The notes: generated from the letters alone by a model not told the origin. Shown: positions 44,387 through 55,931, numbered from the stretch's first letter. The stretch: DNA of 64,000 bases from Brachyspira hampsonii (GCF_002214805.1 NZ_CP019914.1:1240001-1304000), one strand, 5' to 3'. Numbers and translations: made by a program.

Positions 44387-44572
44387 TTACCAACTAGACT
44401 TAGTTACGCCCGGTATCAAACCTTTATTTGCTAAATCTCTAAAACATATTCTGCACATCTTGTACTGTCTTATATAAGCACGAGGTCTGCCGCATATTGG
44501 GCATCTGTTATATTGTCTTGTTTTATATTTTTGTTTTTTTGTAGCTTTAACTTTAAGTGCCAATCTAGCCAT
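44387..44572 (-). CDS. rpsN: 30S ribosomal protein S14, zinc form
   Basis: 61 residues: the short type Z S14 with C24, C27, C40 and C43 ([19 protein letters not shown]). Its ATG overlaps the rplE stop by one base. Confidence 0.97.
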   Translation of the reverse strand: MARLALKVKATKKQKYKTRQYNRCPICGRPRAYIRQYKMCRICFRDLANKGLIPGVTKSSW

Positions 44573-45135
44573 TATTTATTCTCCTGACTTTTAGGTGCTG
44601 CACGGAATGGCAAACCTACTCTTTCTAATAAAGTGCGTGCCATATCGTCATTATCTGCAGTAGTTACTATTGTTATATTTAAGCCTTTTACGGCATCTGT
44701 TTTATCAAAACTTATCTCTGGGAATATAGTATGTTCTTTTATTCCTAAGTTATAGTTGCCATTACCATCGAAACCTCTTCTAGGAATACCTTGGAAGTCT
44801 CTTACTCTTGGTAATGCTATGAATATTAATCTCTCTAAGAAGTCATACATTCTTTCGCCTCTTAAAGTTACTCTGCAGCCTATAGGCATTCCTTGTCTTA
44901 ATTTGAAATTAGCTATAGACTTTTTAGCTCTTGTTACAACAGCTCTTTGTCCTGCTATTTGGCTTAGTTCTTCTACAGCAGAATCAACATATTTTTTGTC
45001 TGTTACAGCCTGAGTTACTCCCATATTGATTATAATTTTCTCTATTTTAGGGATAGCCATAGTAGAGCTTAAATTCATATCTTTTAGAAGAGACTGTTTA
45101 ATTTCTTTTTCATACCTATCTTTCAATACTGACAT
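44572..45135 (-). CDS. rplE: 50S ribosomal protein L5
   Basis: 187 residues; binds 5S rRNA and contacts the P-site tRNA. Motifs [31 protein letters not shown] and [20 protein letters not shown]. Normal length. Confidence 0.97.
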   Translation of the reverse strand: MSVLKDRYEKEIKQSLLKDMNLSSTMAIPKIEKIIINMGVTQAVTDKKYVDSAVEELSQIAGQRAVVTRAKKSIANFKLRQGMPIGCRVTLRGERMYDFLERLIFIALPRVRDFQGIPRRGFDGNGNYNLGIKEHTIFPEISFDKTDAVKGLNITIVTTADNDDMARTLLERVGLPFRAAPKSQENK

Positions 45136-45151
45136 AATTTATTTCTCCTAC

Positions 45152-45493
45152 TTACTTATCAAGAACTTCGCCCGATTTTTTGGCATATCTTTTTAGTTTA
45201 CCATCTACTTCTTTTCTTCCAACTCTAGTAGCTTTTCCAGCTTTGTTTACTACCATTACATTGGATATATGTATTGAAGCTTCTTTTTCAACTATACCGC
45301 CTTTTTGATTCTCTTGGCTTTTAGGCATAGTTTTTTTAACCATATTGATGTTTTTTACTAAAACTCTGCCTCTTGTTCTATCTACAGACAATACCTCTCC
45401 GCGTTCTCCGCTTTGCTCTCCAGCTATTACCTCAACAGTATCGCCTTTTTTTACTTTGTATTTTGTCTTACTTAAATCTTGTTTCTTTATCAT
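45152..45493 (-). CDS. rplX: 50S ribosomal protein L24
   Basis: 113 residues with the KOW motif KGDTVEVIAGEQSGERGEVL. Early assembly protein of the large subunit. Confidence 0.96.
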   Translation of the reverse strand: MIKKQDLSKTKYKVKKGDTVEVIAGEQSGERGEVLSVDRTRGRVLVKNINMVKKTMPKSQENQKGGIVEKEASIHISNVMVVNKAGKATRVGRKEVDGKLKRYAKKSGEVLDK

Positions 45494-45495
45494 AA

Positions 45496-45864
45496 TTATA
45501 TTACCTCTGGTGCAAGTGATACTATCTTCATAAAGCCTCTGTCTCTTAGTTCACGAGCTACCGGTCCGAATATACGTTTACCGCGTGGCTCTCTTTTATC
45601 GTCTACTATAACAGCAGCATTCTCGTCAAAACGAATATATGAACCGTCAGGGCGTCTAACTTCTTTTTTTACTCTTACTATTACGGCTTTTACTACTTTA
45701 CCTTTTTCTATAGAGCAAGTAGGTATTATATCTGTTACAGAGCAAACAATTACATCACCTAAAGTAGCATATCTGCGTCTGCTTCCGCCTAATACCTTAA
45801 TACATTTTAACTTTTTCACGCCAGTGTTGTCGGCTACATTAAGAGTACTTGGTACTTGTATCAT
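45496..45864 (-). CDS. rplN: 50S ribosomal protein L14
   Basis: 122 residues: [20 protein letters not shown] and the signature [17 protein letters not shown]. Highly conserved, standard length, starts 2 bases before rplX in the run. Confidence 0.97.
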   Translation of the reverse strand: MIQVPSTLNVADNTGVKKLKCIKVLGGSRRRYATLGDVIVCSVTDIIPTCSIEKGKVVKAVIVRVKKEVRRPDGSYIRFDENAAVIVDDKREPRGKRIFGPVARELRDRGFMKIVSLAPEVI

Positions 45865-45869
45865 AATTC

Positions 45870-46232
45870 TTACTCTCCTTCAACCTGTGAAGAAACTGCT
45901 GCTTCTGGAGCATGTTTTTCACGTTTTAATACGCTTTCTACATCGCTGTCTATAGAATCTTTATCTATACGCTCTGCTTTCTTGATTATTTTTGTTAATC
46001 TGAATTTTTTATCTTTACTAAGAGGTCTGCACTCTATCACTCTTACTAAATCGCCTTCATGACATTCATTTTTTTCATCATGAGCTTTATATCTTTTATT
46101 TTTACTAATAGTTTTACCATAAAGCGGGTGTTTCTGCTTGCTTTCTACTTTTACAACTATAGTTTTATCCATTTTATCAGAAACTACAATTCCCTCAAGT
46201 ACTCTTTTATATTTTTTTGCTTTGCTTTCCAC
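45870..46232 (-). CDS. rpsQ: 30S ribosomal protein S17, extended
   Basis: 120 residues against a usual 80-90. The OB-fold core ([36 protein letters not shown]) ends near residue 85. It is followed by about 35 charged residues ([20 protein letters not shown]) that look disordered. Confidence 0.95.
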   Translation of the reverse strand: MESKAKKYKRVLEGIVVSDKMDKTIVVKVESKQKHPLYGKTISKNKRYKAHDEKNECHEGDLVRVIECRPLSKDKKFRLTKIIKKAERIDKDSIDSDVESVLKREKHAPEAAVSSQVEGE

Positions 46233-46244
46233 AGTAATACCTCA

Positions 46245-46451
46245 CTATTTTTTTATGCCAAGTTCATGCTGACGAATAAATGTCTTAACTCTAGCTATAT
46301 CTTTACGAGCTTTTTTAAGCTGATGTGTTTGTCTTGCATCACCAACTACTTTTTCAAATCTATGCTCTTGATATTCTTTTTCTAATTTTAGAAGTTCACC
46401 TTTAAGCTCTTCTAAACCTAATGACTTATAATCTTTTTTATCTTTAGCCAT
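46245..46451 (-). CDS. rpmC: 50S ribosomal protein L29
   Basis: 68 residues, two-helix protein at the peptide exit tunnel. Contains LGLEELKGELLKLEKEYQEH and KKARKDIARVKTFIRQHE. Overlaps rplP by one base (TAATG). Confidence 0.96.
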   Translation of the reverse strand: MAKDKKDYKSLGLEELKGELLKLEKEYQEHRFEKVVGDARQTHQLKKARKDIARVKTFIRQHELGIKK

Positions 46452-46864
46452 TATATAGCCTCCCTCTTAATGAACTTAGTTTTTATAGGGAGCTTAAAAC
46501 CAGCTAGTCTGAAAGCTGATTGAGCTAACTCTTCTGGAACACCTGCTATTTCAAATATTACTTTTCCAGGTTTAACTACAGCTACCCAATATTCAACATT
46601 ACCTTTACCTTTACCCATTCTAGTTTCAGCAGGTTTTTTAGTATAAGGTTTATCTGGAAATACTTTTATCCACATTTTACCTACACGTTTAACATGTCTT
46701 GATATAGCAATACGCGCAGCCTCAATTTGTCTATCTGTAAGCCATACAGGTTCTAATGCCATTAAGCCGTAATCTCCGAAAGTTAAATTACTTCCCCTCT
46801 TTGATTTGCCTTTCATTCTGCCTCTATGATGTTTACGATATTTCATTCTTGATGGTTGTAACAT
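46451..46864 (-). CDS. rplP: 50S ribosomal protein L16
   Basis: 137 residues. Starts [20 protein letters not shown]; has the [20 protein letters not shown] signature. Contacts A-site tRNA. Overlaps rpsC by one base. Confidence 0.97.
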   Translation of the reverse strand: MLQPSRMKYRKHHRGRMKGKSKRGSNLTFGDYGLMALEPVWLTDRQIEAARIAISRHVKRVGKMWIKVFPDKPYTKKPAETRMGKGKGNVEYWVAVVKPGKVIFEIAGVPEELAQSAFRLAGFKLPIKTKFIKREAI

Positions 46865-47601
46865 TATCTATCTCCTTTGGCACTGATAACTTTACCTGCA
46901 TCATCTTGTTTATGTTCTTTTTTATCAAGAATTTCTCCCTTATAGATCCACACTTTTATTCCGATAATACCGAATGTAGTAAGTGCTTCTGCAGTGCCGT
47001 AATCTATATTAGCTCTTAATGTATGTAATGGTACTGAACCATTTTTGTATTGTTCTGTTCTAGCAATATCAGCTCCTGCTAAACGGCCAGAACACATAAC
47101 TTTTATACCTTTAGCACCTTTTTTCATAGCTTGAGTTATAACGCTTTTCATAGCTCTTCTGAAAGCAACACGCATTTCTAATTGGCGAGCCACATTCTGT
47201 GCCGCTAAAGTAGCATCTAACTCTGCATCTCTGATTTCTGTAATAGAGAAATGAACTGGTTTTTTAACCATTTTCTGAACTGTTGTTTTTACAGTTTCAA
47301 CTCTCTGACCTTTAGGTCCTATTACAACACCTGCTCTTGCAGTAGAGATGAAAATATTTATTCTATCTGGGAAACGAACTATTTGTATATCAGATATAGC
47401 AGGGTCAAAAGACTCTTTCTTTCCGCCTATTTTCTTTTGTTCTTCTTTTAATGTTTTATAATAGTAATTCATTATATAGCGTCTGATAGATAAATCTTCA
47501 TGCAAGCTGTCTGCATAAGTTCTGCTATCTTCAAACCATTTACTAGACCAAGTTTTGTTAATTCCGAGTCTTAAGCCTATTGGACTAACCTTTTGACCCA
47601 T
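46864..47601 (-). CDS. rpsC: 30S ribosomal protein S3
   Basis: 245 residues. N-terminal [20 protein letters not shown], a KH domain with [11 protein letters not shown], and the C-terminal signature [20 protein letters not shown]. Forms the mRNA entry site. A short acidic/basic tail follows. Confidence 0.97.
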   Translation of the reverse strand: MGQKVSPIGLRLGINKTWSSKWFEDSRTYADSLHEDLSIRRYIMNYYYKTLKEEQKKIGGKKESFDPAISDIQIVRFPDRINIFISTARAGVVIGPKGQRVETVKTTVQKMVKKPVHFSITEIRDAELDATLAAQNVARQLEMRVAFRRAMKSVITQAMKKGAKGIKVMCSGRLAGADIARTEQYKNGSVPLHTLRANIDYGTAEALTTFGIIGIKVWIYKGEILDKKEHKQDDAGKVISAKGDR

Positions 47602-47604
47602 AGT

Positions 47605-48012
47605 TTATACCTCCGCTGCTTTAGGTGCTTCTTCTGTTTTAGCACTTTTAGCTTTTAATTTTTTCTTTTCAGGTTTTTTATCATCACTTAAAATTATAGT
47701 AATATGTGAAAGTCTTTTTAATATTGGATCTGCACTGCCTCTGCTTGCTGCACGTATTCTTTTTAGAGTAGGTGCTTTATCTACATAAGCAGTTTTTACC
47801 CATAATGTATCCGGATTGATATTTCTTGATTGGAATATAGCATTAGCTATTCCGCTTTTAATAGCCTTTCTTAGAACTACTGATGACATCTGAGGCATTG
47901 CTGCAAGATTAGATATAGCATGGTTAACATACTCGCCTTTAACAAAAGGAAGAAGTCTTGCTACTTTTCTGCGGCCAATGCGTAAATAACGTACCTTTAC
48001 TTTATAATCCAT
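47605..48012 (-). CDS. rplV: 50S ribosomal protein L22
   Basis: 135 residues; its beta-hairpin lines the exit tunnel. Signature DKAPTLKRIRAASRGSADPI. A Lys/Ala-rich tail (KKLKAKSAKTEEAPKAAEV) extends past the usual end. Confidence 0.95.
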   Translation of the reverse strand: MDYKVKVRYLRIGRRKVARLLPFVKGEYVNHAISNLAAMPQMSSVVLRKAIKSGIANAIFQSRNINPDTLWVKTAYVDKAPTLKRIRAASRGSADPILKRLSHITIILSDDKKPEKKKLKAKSAKTEEAPKAAEV

Positions 48013-48023
48013 AGTCTAAATCC

Positions 48024-48293
48024 TTATTTCTTACCTACTTTAGCGGCACCTGCATGAGATATAAATTTTCTTGTTGGTGCAAATTCGCCTAGTTTATGAC
48101 CTATCATATTTTCTTGTATATAAACTGCTACAAATGTTTTACCATTATGTACATTTATAGTGAAACCTATCATCTCTGGAATAATTGTTGAAGCACGGCT
48201 ATAAGTTTTTATTTGGTGCTTGTTATCTCCAGCCTGTATTTTCTTAAAAAGATTTTTATCTACAAAAGGTCCTTTTTTTATAGAGCGAGACAT
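48024..48293 (-). CDS. rpsS: 30S ribosomal protein S19
   Basis: 89 residues: [20 protein letters not shown], then [15 protein letters not shown] and [16 protein letters not shown]. Binds the head of 16S rRNA with S13. Confidence 0.97.
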   Translation of the reverse strand: MSRSIKKGPFVDKNLFKKIQAGDNKHQIKTYSRASTIIPEMIGFTINVHNGKTFVAVYIQENMIGHKLGEFAPTRKFISHAGAAKVGKK

Positions 48294-49129
48294 TATTTTT
48301 TACCCCCTCTTCTTTTGATTATTAATCTGTCAGAATATTTATGTTTCTTTCTAGTCTTGTAACCCTTAGTAGGCACGCCTGTTGGTGAAACAGGGTGCGG
48401 ATTACCTTGTCCGCTTTTACCTTCACCACCGCCATGTGGGTGATCTACTGGGTTCATTACAACACCTCTTACTTTTGGTCTTCTGCCTTTATGTCTTGTA
48501 GTACCAGCTTTACCATCAGTAGTATTGAAATGATCTAAGTTGCCAATCTGACCTATAGTAGCATAACAATTTTCTAAGATTCTTCTTTCTTCACCAGAAC
48601 GAAGTCTTATTACACAATAACCGCCTGATTTAGCTGTTATTTGAGCACCACCGCCTGCTGCTCTAACAAGCTGACCGCCTTTTCCAGGAGTTATTTCAAT
48701 GTTATGTATTATAGTACCTAATGGAATTTTTTTCAATGGTAAAGTACAGCCAACTTTAACTTTTGCATTTTCTCCGCTTACTACTCTATCACCTACATTA
48801 AGTCCCAATGGCCATATTATGTATCTTTTTTCGCCATCTGTATAGTGTAATAGTGCTATACGAGCAGTTCTGTTAGGATCATACTCTATAGAAACCACTT
48901 TAGCTTCTATATCATGCTTATCTCTTCTAAAATCTACAAATCTAAAAAGTTTTTTATGTCCGCCTCCGCGACGACGCATAGTTATACGACCATTAGAACC
49001 GCGTCCGCTTATACGCTTTTTTCCGCATACTAATGATTTGCAAGGCTCATTTGTCGTAATATCCGAAAAGTCCACTACTGTACGATAGCGTAAACTTGGT
49101 GTTGTCGGTTTAAATTTCTTAATAGCCAT
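48293..49129 (-). CDS. rplB: 50S ribosomal protein L2
   Basis: 278 residues. Core protein near the peptidyl transferase centre. The conserved [20 protein letters not shown] region holds the critical His, and it ends in a basic [18 protein letters not shown] tail. Overlaps rpsS by one base. Confidence 0.97.
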   Translation of the reverse strand: MAIKKFKPTTPSLRYRTVVDFSDITTNEPCKSLVCGKKRISGRGSNGRITMRRRGGGHKKLFRFVDFRRDKHDIEAKVVSIEYDPNRTARIALLHYTDGEKRYIIWPLGLNVGDRVVSGENAKVKVGCTLPLKKIPLGTIIHNIEITPGKGGQLVRAAGGGAQITAKSGGYCVIRLRSGEERRILENCYATIGQIGNLDHFNTTDGKAGTTRHKGRRPKVRGVVMNPVDHPHGGGEGKSGQGNPHPVSPTGVPTKGYKTRKKHKYSDRLIIKRRGGKK

Positions 49130-49142
49130 CGGTTATCCCTCA

Positions 49143-49442
49143 TTATTTTACTATATCTATTGATTCTTTGCCGTCAAGAACTATTATCGCTTTTTTATAA
49201 CTGCGTGTATATCCGCGTCTGCTCATTCTGCGATTTTTCTTTTTTGGCTTAACATTTATTATTTTACAATCTAGCGGATGCACATTAAATATCTTCTCAA
49301 CCGCTTTCATCAATTCCTGCTTATTAGCATCCTGTCTTACTTTAAATACATAATAACGCTTCTCTGTTCCTCTAGGCTCAGTTCTAAGCATATTACTTTT
49401 TTCTGTAAGTATAGGTTCAATTAAAAGTGAATACATACTCAT
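49143..49442 (-). CDS. rplW: 50S ribosomal protein L23
   Basis: 99 residues: LIEPILTEKSNMLR at the start and NVKPKKKNRRMSRRGYTRSY in the rRNA-binding loop. Docking site for trigger factor and SRP at the exit tunnel. Confidence 0.96.
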   Translation of the reverse strand: MSMYSLLIEPILTEKSNMLRTEPRGTEKRYYVFKVRQDANKQELMKAVEKIFNVHPLDCKIINVKPKKKNRRMSRRGYTRSYKKAIIVLDGKESIDIVK

Positions 49443-49447
49443 ATTTT

Positions 49448-50095
49448 TTAACCCTTAATTCTAGCATTTAATTTAGATAAAGCTGTTTTAGTAAAATATA
49501 CCTCATCAGCATAAAATAAAGGATGTATAGACATACTGTCTGCATTTACAAGCTTTAAATCTTTGATGTTTCTTAAAGATAATAACAATTTATTATAATT
49601 ATCACCTAAAGATTCATCTTTACCTACTACAAATGCCACTTTTCTTGTATTTGGTTCTTTAACCTTACTTATAAAACTAGCCATTCTTTTTGTTTTTGGA
49701 GCATCAAAAGTGAAATCTTCAAAAACTTTAAGAACATTGTTTCCATATTTTAAAGATAAAACAGACAATAGAGCCTTACGTTTCATTTTCTTTGGCAATC
49801 TATAGCTATAATCGCGAGGCTTAGGTGTATGTGTTTTACCGCCGCCTACCCAAATTGGGGATCTTGTAGAACCTGCTCTAGCTCTACCTGTGCCTTTTTG
49901 TCTCCAAGGTTTTTTACCGCCTCCTGAAACTTCTGCTCTTGTTTTTGTAGAGTGAGTTCCTTGGCGTCTGTTAGCTAATTCATTTTTGATTGCTTCGTAA
50001 AGTAGATTATTGTTAACTTCTGATTTAAATATCTCATCAACAATCTCTAAATTGCCTACGCTATCTCCATTTTCATTTAGTATTACTACTTCCAT
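49448..50095 (-). CDS. rplD: 50S ribosomal protein L4
   Basis: 215 residues. The long tunnel loop is clear (RQGTHSTKTRAEVSGGGKKP then WRQKGTGRARAGSTRSPIWV). In many bacteria L4 represses the S10 operon. Confidence 0.96.
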   Translation of the reverse strand: MEVVILNENGDSVGNLEIVDEIFKSEVNNNLLYEAIKNELANRRQGTHSTKTRAEVSGGGKKPWRQKGTGRARAGSTRSPIWVGGGKTHTPKPRDYSYRLPKKMKRKALLSVLSLKYGNNVLKVFEDFTFDAPKTKRMASFISKVKEPNTRKVAFVVGKDESLGDNYNKLLLSLRNIKDLKLVNADSMSIHPLFYADEVYFTKTALSKLNARIKG

Positions 50096-50123
50096 TTTAT
50101 CATCCTGTTATTATTTCACTCTA

Positions 50124-50777
50124 TTAATTCATTGAGTTCTTTTTCTTATTGCGTTTTTTAGCTGCTGATGTTAATTTAACTATGCTATTAACTGCACCAG
50201 GTATAGCACCTTTAATCATAATCAAATTATCATCTGGTCTTATTTCAACCACCTTTAAATTCTGTATAGTAGTCAAAGTATTACCCATATGTCCAGGCAT
50301 ACCTTTACCTTTCCATACTCTTGCAGGATAACTGTTACATCCTATAGAACCTGCTCTTCTTCTGAAATTAGAACCGTGGCTCATAGGACCACCGTCATAA
50401 TTATGTCTTTTCATTACGCCGGCAAAACCTCTACCCTTACTCAAAGAACTAACATCTATAAAATCGCCTGCTTGAAATATATCCGCTTTAAGCTCCTGAC
50501 CTACTGTATAAGAGCTAGCATCGTCCATTCTGAACTCTTTTAAATATTTCTTAGGCTCTAAATTTGCTTTTTTAAACTGACCTATTTGAGGCTTTTTTAA
50601 ATGCTTTTCTTTTACGGCACCATAGCCTAATTGAATAGCACTGTAGCCATCTTTCTCATTATCTCTTATCTGCATAACTGTGCATGGTCCAGCCTCTACT
50701 ACTGTTACTGCTATAGCATTACCAGTCTCATCGAAAACTGTTGTCATACCCAATTTTTTGCCAATTATTCCTACCAT
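50124..50777 (-). CDS. rplC: 50S ribosomal protein L3
   Basis: 217 residues. MVGIIGKKLGMTTVFDETGN opens it; signature FAGVMKRHNYDGGPMSHGSN. A 104-base gap separates it from rpsJ upstream, the largest inside the S10 cluster; it holds a small GATAAA/TTTATC pairing of uncertain meaning. Confidence 0.97.
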   Translation of the reverse strand: MVGIIGKKLGMTTVFDETGNAIAVTVVEAGPCTVMQIRDNEKDGYSAIQLGYGAVKEKHLKKPQIGQFKKANLEPKKYLKEFRMDDASSYTVGQELKADIFQAGDFIDVSSLSKGRGFAGVMKRHNYDGGPMSHGSNFRRRAGSIGCNSYPARVWKGKGMPGHMGNTLTTIQNLKVVEIRPDDNLIMIKGAIPGAVNSIVKLTSAAKKRNKKKNSMN

Positions 50778-50881
50778 CGGCGAATCCTCTATAATGATTT
50801 TACTTACTACTTTTTAATGTTTCAAACTATTACAGATAAAACGTAGTAAAGCTTTATCTTTAATATTTTTTAATTAAACGC

Positions 50882-51187
50882 TTATTTAAGCTGAACATCA
50901 ACCCCAGCTGGAAGCGCCAATTTCTTAAGAGACTCTGTTGTCTGAGGTGTTACATCAAAGATATCTATTAATCTTTTATATATACGCATCTCAAATTGTT
51001 CTCTTGATTTAATATTTACATGCGGACTTCTTATTACTGTTACCTTACGAATACTTGTAGGCAATGGTATAGGTCCTGATACTCTAGCTCCTGTTTTCTT
51101 TACACTAGCTACTATAGACTGAGCTGATTGATCAATAAGCTCAATATCAAAGGCTTTTAGTTTAACTCGTATTTTCTGTTCTTTCAT
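50882..51187 (-). CDS. rpsJ: 30S ribosomal protein S10
   Basis: 101 residues, also NusE, which couples to NusB in antitermination. Signature [20 protein letters not shown] and the loop end DVQLK. Follows tuf by 81 bases. Confidence 0.97.
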   Translation of the reverse strand: MKEQKIRVKLKAFDIELIDQSAQSIVASVKKTGARVSGPIPLPTSIRKVTVIRSPHVNIKSREQFEMRIYKRLIDIFDVTPQTTESLKKLALPAGVDVQLK

Positions 51188-51219
51188 AGCTTGAATTACT
51201 CGCTTTCTCTTAATTTATT

Positions 51220-51255
51220 AAAGGGTATATCTTTAATTAAAAAGGCATACCCTTT
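51220..51255 (-). promoter_or_regulatory. Hairpin between tuf and rpsJ
   Basis: AAAGGGTAT (51,220-51,228) and ATACCCTTT (51,247-51,255) form a perfect 9-bp stem with an 18-nt loop, centred in the 81-base gap. There is no long T-run after it, so it could be an attenuator, processing site or the S10-leader structure rather than a full terminator. Confidence 0.5.
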
Positions 51256-51268
51256 TATTTCGCTCTAA

Positions 51269-52495
51269 TTATTCTAATATTTTTGTTACAACACCGTTAC
51301 CTACTGTTTTACCACCTTCACGAATAGCAAATCTTTGTTTTTCTTCCATAGCTATTGGAGTGATAAGTTCAATAGTTAAGTTAGCATTATCACCAGGCAT
51401 AATCATTTGTGCACCTTCTGCTAAATTGATTACTCCTGTTACATCTGTTGTTCTGAAGTACATTTGTGGTCTGTAACCTGTTACGAAACCGCTGTGTCTT
51501 CCACCTTCTTCTTTTTTCAAGATGTAAACTTCAGCTTCGAATTTTTTATGAGGTGTAATTGTACCAGGTTTAGCTAATACTTGTCCTCTTTCTACTTCTT
51601 TACGCTCAATACCTCTTAAAAGACAGCCAACATTGTAACCTGCTATACCTACTACTTCTTTTTTGAACATTTCTACGCCTGTACAAGTAGTTTTCTTAGT
51701 AGGTCTTATTCCAACGATTTCAACTTCATTACCTTTTTCTATTTTACCTCTTTCAATTCTTCCTGTAACAACTGTACCTCTTCCAGGAATTGAGTATACA
51801 TCTTCTATTGACATTAAGAAGTCTTTATCTACTTCACGAACTGGATCTGGAATATATGTATCTAATGCATTTAATAAGTCTATTATACATTTACAATCAG
51901 GATCAGTTCTAGGATCTTTACCTGCTTCAATAGCTTGAATAGCTTTAATAGCAGAACCTCTAATAATAGGAGTTTTAGATCCGTCAAAACCATAGTGGTC
52001 TAATACATCTATTACTTCTGCTTCTACGATTTCAGCCATTTCTGGGTCATCTAATTTATCACATTTGTTTAAGAATACTACGATGTAATTTACACCTACT
52101 TGTCTTGAAAGAAGTACGTGTTCTTTTGTTTGAGGCATTACACCGTCTTCTGCTGATACTACCAAGATAGCTCCGTCCATTTGTGCAGCACCTGTAATCA
52201 TGTTTTTAATGTAGTCAGCGTGACCTGGACAGTCTACGTGTGCGTAGTGTCTGTGATCTGATTCATATTCAACGTGTGAAGTTGCGATTGTTAATATTTT
52301 TGTTGGGTCTCTTCTACCTTGACTTTCAGAAGCTTTTGCTACTGAGTCATAAGCAACTTTCTGTACTGTTGCTGGGAACATAGCAGATGATACTGCTGTT
52401 ATTGCTGATGTTAATGTCGTTTTACCATGGTCTACGTGTCCAATAGTACCAACGTTTACGTGTGTTTTTGTACCTTCGTAAGTTCCTTTAGCCAT
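51269..52495 (-). CDS. tuf: Elongation factor Tu with divergent switch I
   Basis: GTPase that brings aminoacyl-tRNA to the ribosome. 408 residues, about ten longer than the E. coli protein. G1 GHVDHGKT, G3 DCPGH and G4 NKCD are normal, and the two beta-barrel domains are intact ([13 protein letters not shown]). In switch I the near-universal RGITI is replaced by KILTI (residues 66-70). It is preceded by [10 protein letters not shown] instead of the usual APEE-type stretch; the catalytic-site Thr (T69) is kept. Only copy seen in this window. Confidence 0.96.
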   Translation of the reverse strand: MAKGTYEGTKTHVNVGTIGHVDHGKTTLTSAITAVSSAMFPATVQKVAYDSVAKASESQGRRDPTKILTIATSHVEYESDHRHYAHVDCPGHADYIKNMITGAAQMDGAILVVSAEDGVMPQTKEHVLLSRQVGVNYIVVFLNKCDKLDDPEMAEIVEAEVIDVLDHYGFDGSKTPIIRGSAIKAIQAIEAGKDPRTDPDCKCIIDLLNALDTYIPDPVREVDKDFLMSIEDVYSIPGRGTVVTGRIERGKIEKGNEVEIVGIRPTKKTTCTGVEMFKKEVVGIAGYNVGCLLRGIERKEVERGQVLAKPGTITPHKKFEAEVYILKKEEGGRHSGFVTGYRPQMYFRTTDVTGVINLAEGAQMIMPGDNANLTIELITPIAMEEKQRFAIREGGKTVGNGVVTKILE

Positions 52496-52565
52496 TTTAA
52501 TCCTCCAATTATTTATCCTTTAGGAAATTTATTTTTTATTTTAATACTAATATTTTATTAGTTAC

Positions 52566-54647
52566 TTACTTACTATTACCCATTCTAGCACCTATTATCT
52601 CTTCTGCTACATTTTTAGGTACTTCCTCATAATGTGAGAACTGCATTGTATAGCTTGCTCTGCCCTGAGAAACATTCCTTATACTTGTTGTATAACCAAA
52701 CATCTCAGCAAGAGGTACTGTAGCATTGATAGATTTATAACCAGATTTGTCTGTAAATCCATGAACCTGACCTCTTCTTGAAGCTAAGTCCCCTATTATA
52801 TCACCCATATAATCTTCAGGAGTTACTACCTCTACTGTCATCATAGGCTCTAACAAATAAGGATCTGCTTTCTTACAGCCTTCTTTAAAGCCCATTGAAG
52901 CAGCAATTTTGAATGCCATTTCTGATGAGTCTACAGGGTGGAATGATCCGTCATAAGCTGATACTATAACATCAAGCATAGGATAATTAGCAAGAACTCC
53001 TGTATTCATAGATTCTATACAGCCTTTTTCTACTGCAGGTATATATTCTCTTGGAACTGCTCCTCCAACGATTTCATTATTGAATTTGAATCCGCCATTA
53101 GGCTCATTAGGTCCTATTCTTAGCCATACATCACCATACTGACCTTTACCGCCTGACTGACGAACAAATTTACCTTGTACCTCAACTGTTTTCTTAATAC
53201 CTTCTCTATAAGATACTTGAGGACGTCCTACATTTGCCTCAACTTTATATTCTCTTTTCATTCTATCACAGATAATTTCTAAGTGAAGCTCACCCATACC
53301 TGCTATGATTGTCTGACCTGTTTCTTCATCAAAGCTAACTCTGAATGTTGGGTCTTCTTCAGCAAGTCTTGATAAAGCTACTGACATTTTATCTCTGTCG
53401 CCTTTTGTTTTAGGCTCTATAGCAACATTTATTACAGGCTCTGGGAAGTTAATTGATTCTAGTATTATAGGAGCATTTTCAGGACATAATGTATCACCTG
53501 TTGTAGTATCTTTAAGTCCTACTGCTGCTGCTATATCACCAGCATATACCTGTTCAATTTCTTCTCTTTTATTAGCATGCATCTGAAGTATTCTTCCGAT
53601 ACGCTCTCTTTTTCCTTTTGTTGCATTAAGAACATAAGAACCTGATTCCAAAATTCCTGAATAAACTCTCAAGAATGCTATTTTTCCTACATGAGGATCT
53701 GTCATTATTTTGAATGCTAATGCACTGAATTTTTCATCATCTGAAATTTTTCTTTTTATAACATTACCATCTAAATCAGTACCTTCTACCTCAGGTTTAT
53801 CTACAGGAGATGGTAAATAATCAACAACACCATTAATTAATACTTGAATACCTTTGTTTTTGAATGCTGTACCGCAGAACATTGGGAAGAAATCTGCTGT
53901 TAATGTTGCTGTTCTTATAAGTCTTTTTATAGTAGGAACATCTATTTCCTCACCTTCAAAGAACTTATTCATAGCATCGTCATCATATTCAACGATTGCT
54001 TCTAATAATGAGTTTCTGTATTCTTCTGCTTTTTCTTTTAATTCAGGTCTGATTTCTCTCTCTTCCATTTTCATACCGTCTTCAGAAACCCAAATTATTT
54101 CTTTCATATTTACTAAGTCAACAACACCCTCGAAATTGCTTTCTGCACCTATAGGTATAACTACAGGGTGGCTGTTAGCTTTTAATCTTTCTCTAGTCTG
54201 ATCTAAAACAGAATAGAAATTAGCTCCTATCCTATCCATTTTATTAACAAAAATAGCTCTAGGAATCTTATAATTGCTTGCCTGTCTCCAAACAGTTTCA
54301 CTTTGAGGCTGAACACCTCCAACTGAACAGAAAACACCTACTGCACTGTCTAATACTCTCAAAGATCTTTCTACCTCAGCAGTAAAGTCAACGTGCCCCG
54401 GAGTGTCTATCAAATTAATTCTATGACCATTCCAAAAACAAGTTGTTGCAGCAGAAGTAATTGTAATACCTCTTTCTCTTTCCTGTTCCATCCAGTCCAT
54501 TTCAGCTGCACCTTCATGAACTTCCCCAATCTTATGGGTCTTACCTGTAAAATATAAAATACGCTCACTTAAAGTAGTTTTACCAGCATCAATGTGAGCC
54601 ATAATACCAATATTGCGTGTGTTTTCTAATGAAATTTGACGTGCCAC
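52566..54647 (-). CDS. fusA: Elongation factor G
   Basis: Translocation GTPase, 693 residues, five domains. G1 AHIDAGKT, switch [12 protein letters not shown] (normal, unlike tuf beside it), G3 DTPGH and G4 NKMD. Domain [14 protein letters not shown] and [11 protein letters not shown] are present. Between rpsG and tuf as in the str operon. Confidence 0.97.
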   Translation of the reverse strand: MARQISLENTRNIGIMAHIDAGKTTLSERILYFTGKTHKIGEVHEGAAEMDWMEQERERGITITSAATTCFWNGHRINLIDTPGHVDFTAEVERSLRVLDSAVGVFCSVGGVQPQSETVWRQASNYKIPRAIFVNKMDRIGANFYSVLDQTRERLKANSHPVVIPIGAESNFEGVVDLVNMKEIIWVSEDGMKMEEREIRPELKEKAEEYRNSLLEAIVEYDDDAMNKFFEGEEIDVPTIKRLIRTATLTADFFPMFCGTAFKNKGIQVLINGVVDYLPSPVDKPEVEGTDLDGNVIKRKISDDEKFSALAFKIMTDPHVGKIAFLRVYSGILESGSYVLNATKGKRERIGRILQMHANKREEIEQVYAGDIAAAVGLKDTTTGDTLCPENAPIILESINFPEPVINVAIEPKTKGDRDKMSVALSRLAEEDPTFRVSFDEETGQTIIAGMGELHLEIICDRMKREYKVEANVGRPQVSYREGIKKTVEVQGKFVRQSGGKGQYGDVWLRIGPNEPNGGFKFNNEIVGGAVPREYIPAVEKGCIESMNTGVLANYPMLDVIVSAYDGSFHPVDSSEMAFKIAASMGFKEGCKKADPYLLEPMMTVEVVTPEDYMGDIIGDLASRRGQVHGFTDKSGYKSINATVPLAEMFGYTTSIRNVSQGRASYTMQFSHYEEVPKNVAEEIIGARMGNSK

Positions 54648-54666
54648 TAAACTTTCTCCTTAAAAA

Positions 54667-55137
54667 CTACCACCTGAAGTGAGCAAATGCTTTGTTACCT
54701 TCAGCCATTCTATGAACTGTATCTCTCTTAGCAACCGCCTGACCTTTACCATCTATAGCATCAGCTATTTCATTTGATAAACGCTCTACCATACTTCTTC
54801 CGCCTCTTTTTCTTGAAGCATCTATAAGCCATGTAAACGCTAAAGAATTCTGTCTGTCTGGTCTTACATCAACAGGCACCTGATATGTAGAACCTCCAAC
54901 TCTTCTTGATTTTACTTCTACACGAGGTTTGATATTTTCAATAGCTTCGTTAAAAGCCTCTAAACCCTCTTTTCCTGTTTTTTGTTTAACTAAATCCATA
55001 GCTTTATAAAATATATTTTCAGCTTTACTTTTTTTACCGTCATACATTAATTTATTTATGAATTTACTAATAATAACGCTTCCATAAACAGGATCAGCAT
55101 CTATTTTTCTAGTTTGTGCTCTTCTTCTTCTAGCCAT
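54667..55137 (-). CDS. rpsG: 30S ribosomal protein S7
   Basis: 156 residues with [40 protein letters not shown] and the ending [12 protein letters not shown]. Nucleates the head of the small subunit. Confidence 0.97.
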   Translation of the reverse strand: MARRRRAQTRKIDADPVYGSVIISKFINKLMYDGKKSKAENIFYKAMDLVKQKTGKEGLEAFNEAIENIKPRVEVKSRRVGGSTYQVPVDVRPDRQNSLAFTWLIDASRKRGGRSMVERLSNEIADAIDGKGQAVAKRDTVHRMAEGNKAFAHFRW

Positions 55138-55151
55138 ATTACTTTACTCCA

Positions 55152-55526
55152 TTAAGCCTTTGGTTTTTTAGTACCATATTTACTTCTAGCTTTCATTCTC
55201 TTTTCTACACCTGTAGCTTCACGGCTTCCGCGAACTATGTGATAACGGCAACCAGGCAAGTCTTTAACCCTTCCGCCTCTTATAAGTACGCGGTTGTGTT
55301 CCTGTAATGTGTGATCTATACCAGGAATATAAGCTGTTACTTCCATACCGTTTGTTATTCTTACACGGGCAATTTTACGCATAGCTGAGTTAGGTTTTTT
55401 TGGTGTAGTTGTTGTTACACGAGTACAAACCCCTTCTCTTTGCGGACATTTCATCAATGCAGGCGATTTTGTTTTATTTATTATACGCTTGCGACCTTTT
55501 CTTACTAATTGATTAATTGTAGGCAT
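55152..55526 (-). CDS. rpsL: 30S ribosomal protein S12
   Basis: First gene of the superoperon. 124 residues from the ATG at 55,524-55,526 ([15 protein letters not shown]); a TTG-initiated reading three codons longer is rejected because GAGG lies 10 bases before this ATG. Decoding-centre loop [13 protein letters not shown] and [14 protein letters not shown] carry the two lysines where streptomycin resistance arises; both are wild-type Lys. Confidence 0.95.
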   Translation of the reverse strand: MPTINQLVRKGRKRIINKTKSPALMKCPQREGVCTRVTTTTPKKPNSAMRKIARVRITNGMEVTAYIPGIDHTLQEHNRVLIRGGRVKDLPGCRYHIVRGSREATGVEKRMKARSKYGTKKPKA

Positions 55527-55721
55527 AAAATACAAAACCTCTAATTTTTTATTTTTTTACAAGCCAATCCATTTTTTAAGGAATGACAACATTAATATTT
55601 TCTTTTATAAAACTTCAAACACGAAACAGTATTCATTAACTGAGCAATTATAGTATTAAAACTTAATCATAGTGAGAAAAACCATACTATACGCTTTAAT
55701 CGCTTTTATGAAAGTTAGGGC

Positions 55722-55750
55722 ATTATAAAGCAACTATACAAAAAAATCAA
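55722..55750 (-). promoter_or_regulatory. Promoter of the rpsL to smr superoperon
   Basis: TTGATT (55,745-55,750), 17 bases, TATAAT (55,722-55,727) on the - strand: the best promoter in the window. The start would be near 55,715, leaving a leader of about 190 bases before rpsL, long enough for regulation. No clear terminator or known riboswitch is seen in it. Confidence 0.75.
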
Positions 55751-55931
55751 TAGTATTTAATAGTTTTTTTATTATTTTTTTGAATTTTAGTTAATATTTC
55801 TTATTAATTAGTTATCAATAATGCAAATTAATTACGATTAAAGCCATTATAATTTGTAGGGTTTATCATATATTTTTTTTAAAGCAAATAAAAAATGATA
55901 ATTAAAAATGCTGTCAATTTCCTGATAAATA

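Noticed and set aside
55535-55720. Known riboswitch in the rpsL leader
   Set aside because: The leader is long but no recognised riboswitch core or strong terminator/antiterminator pair was seen.
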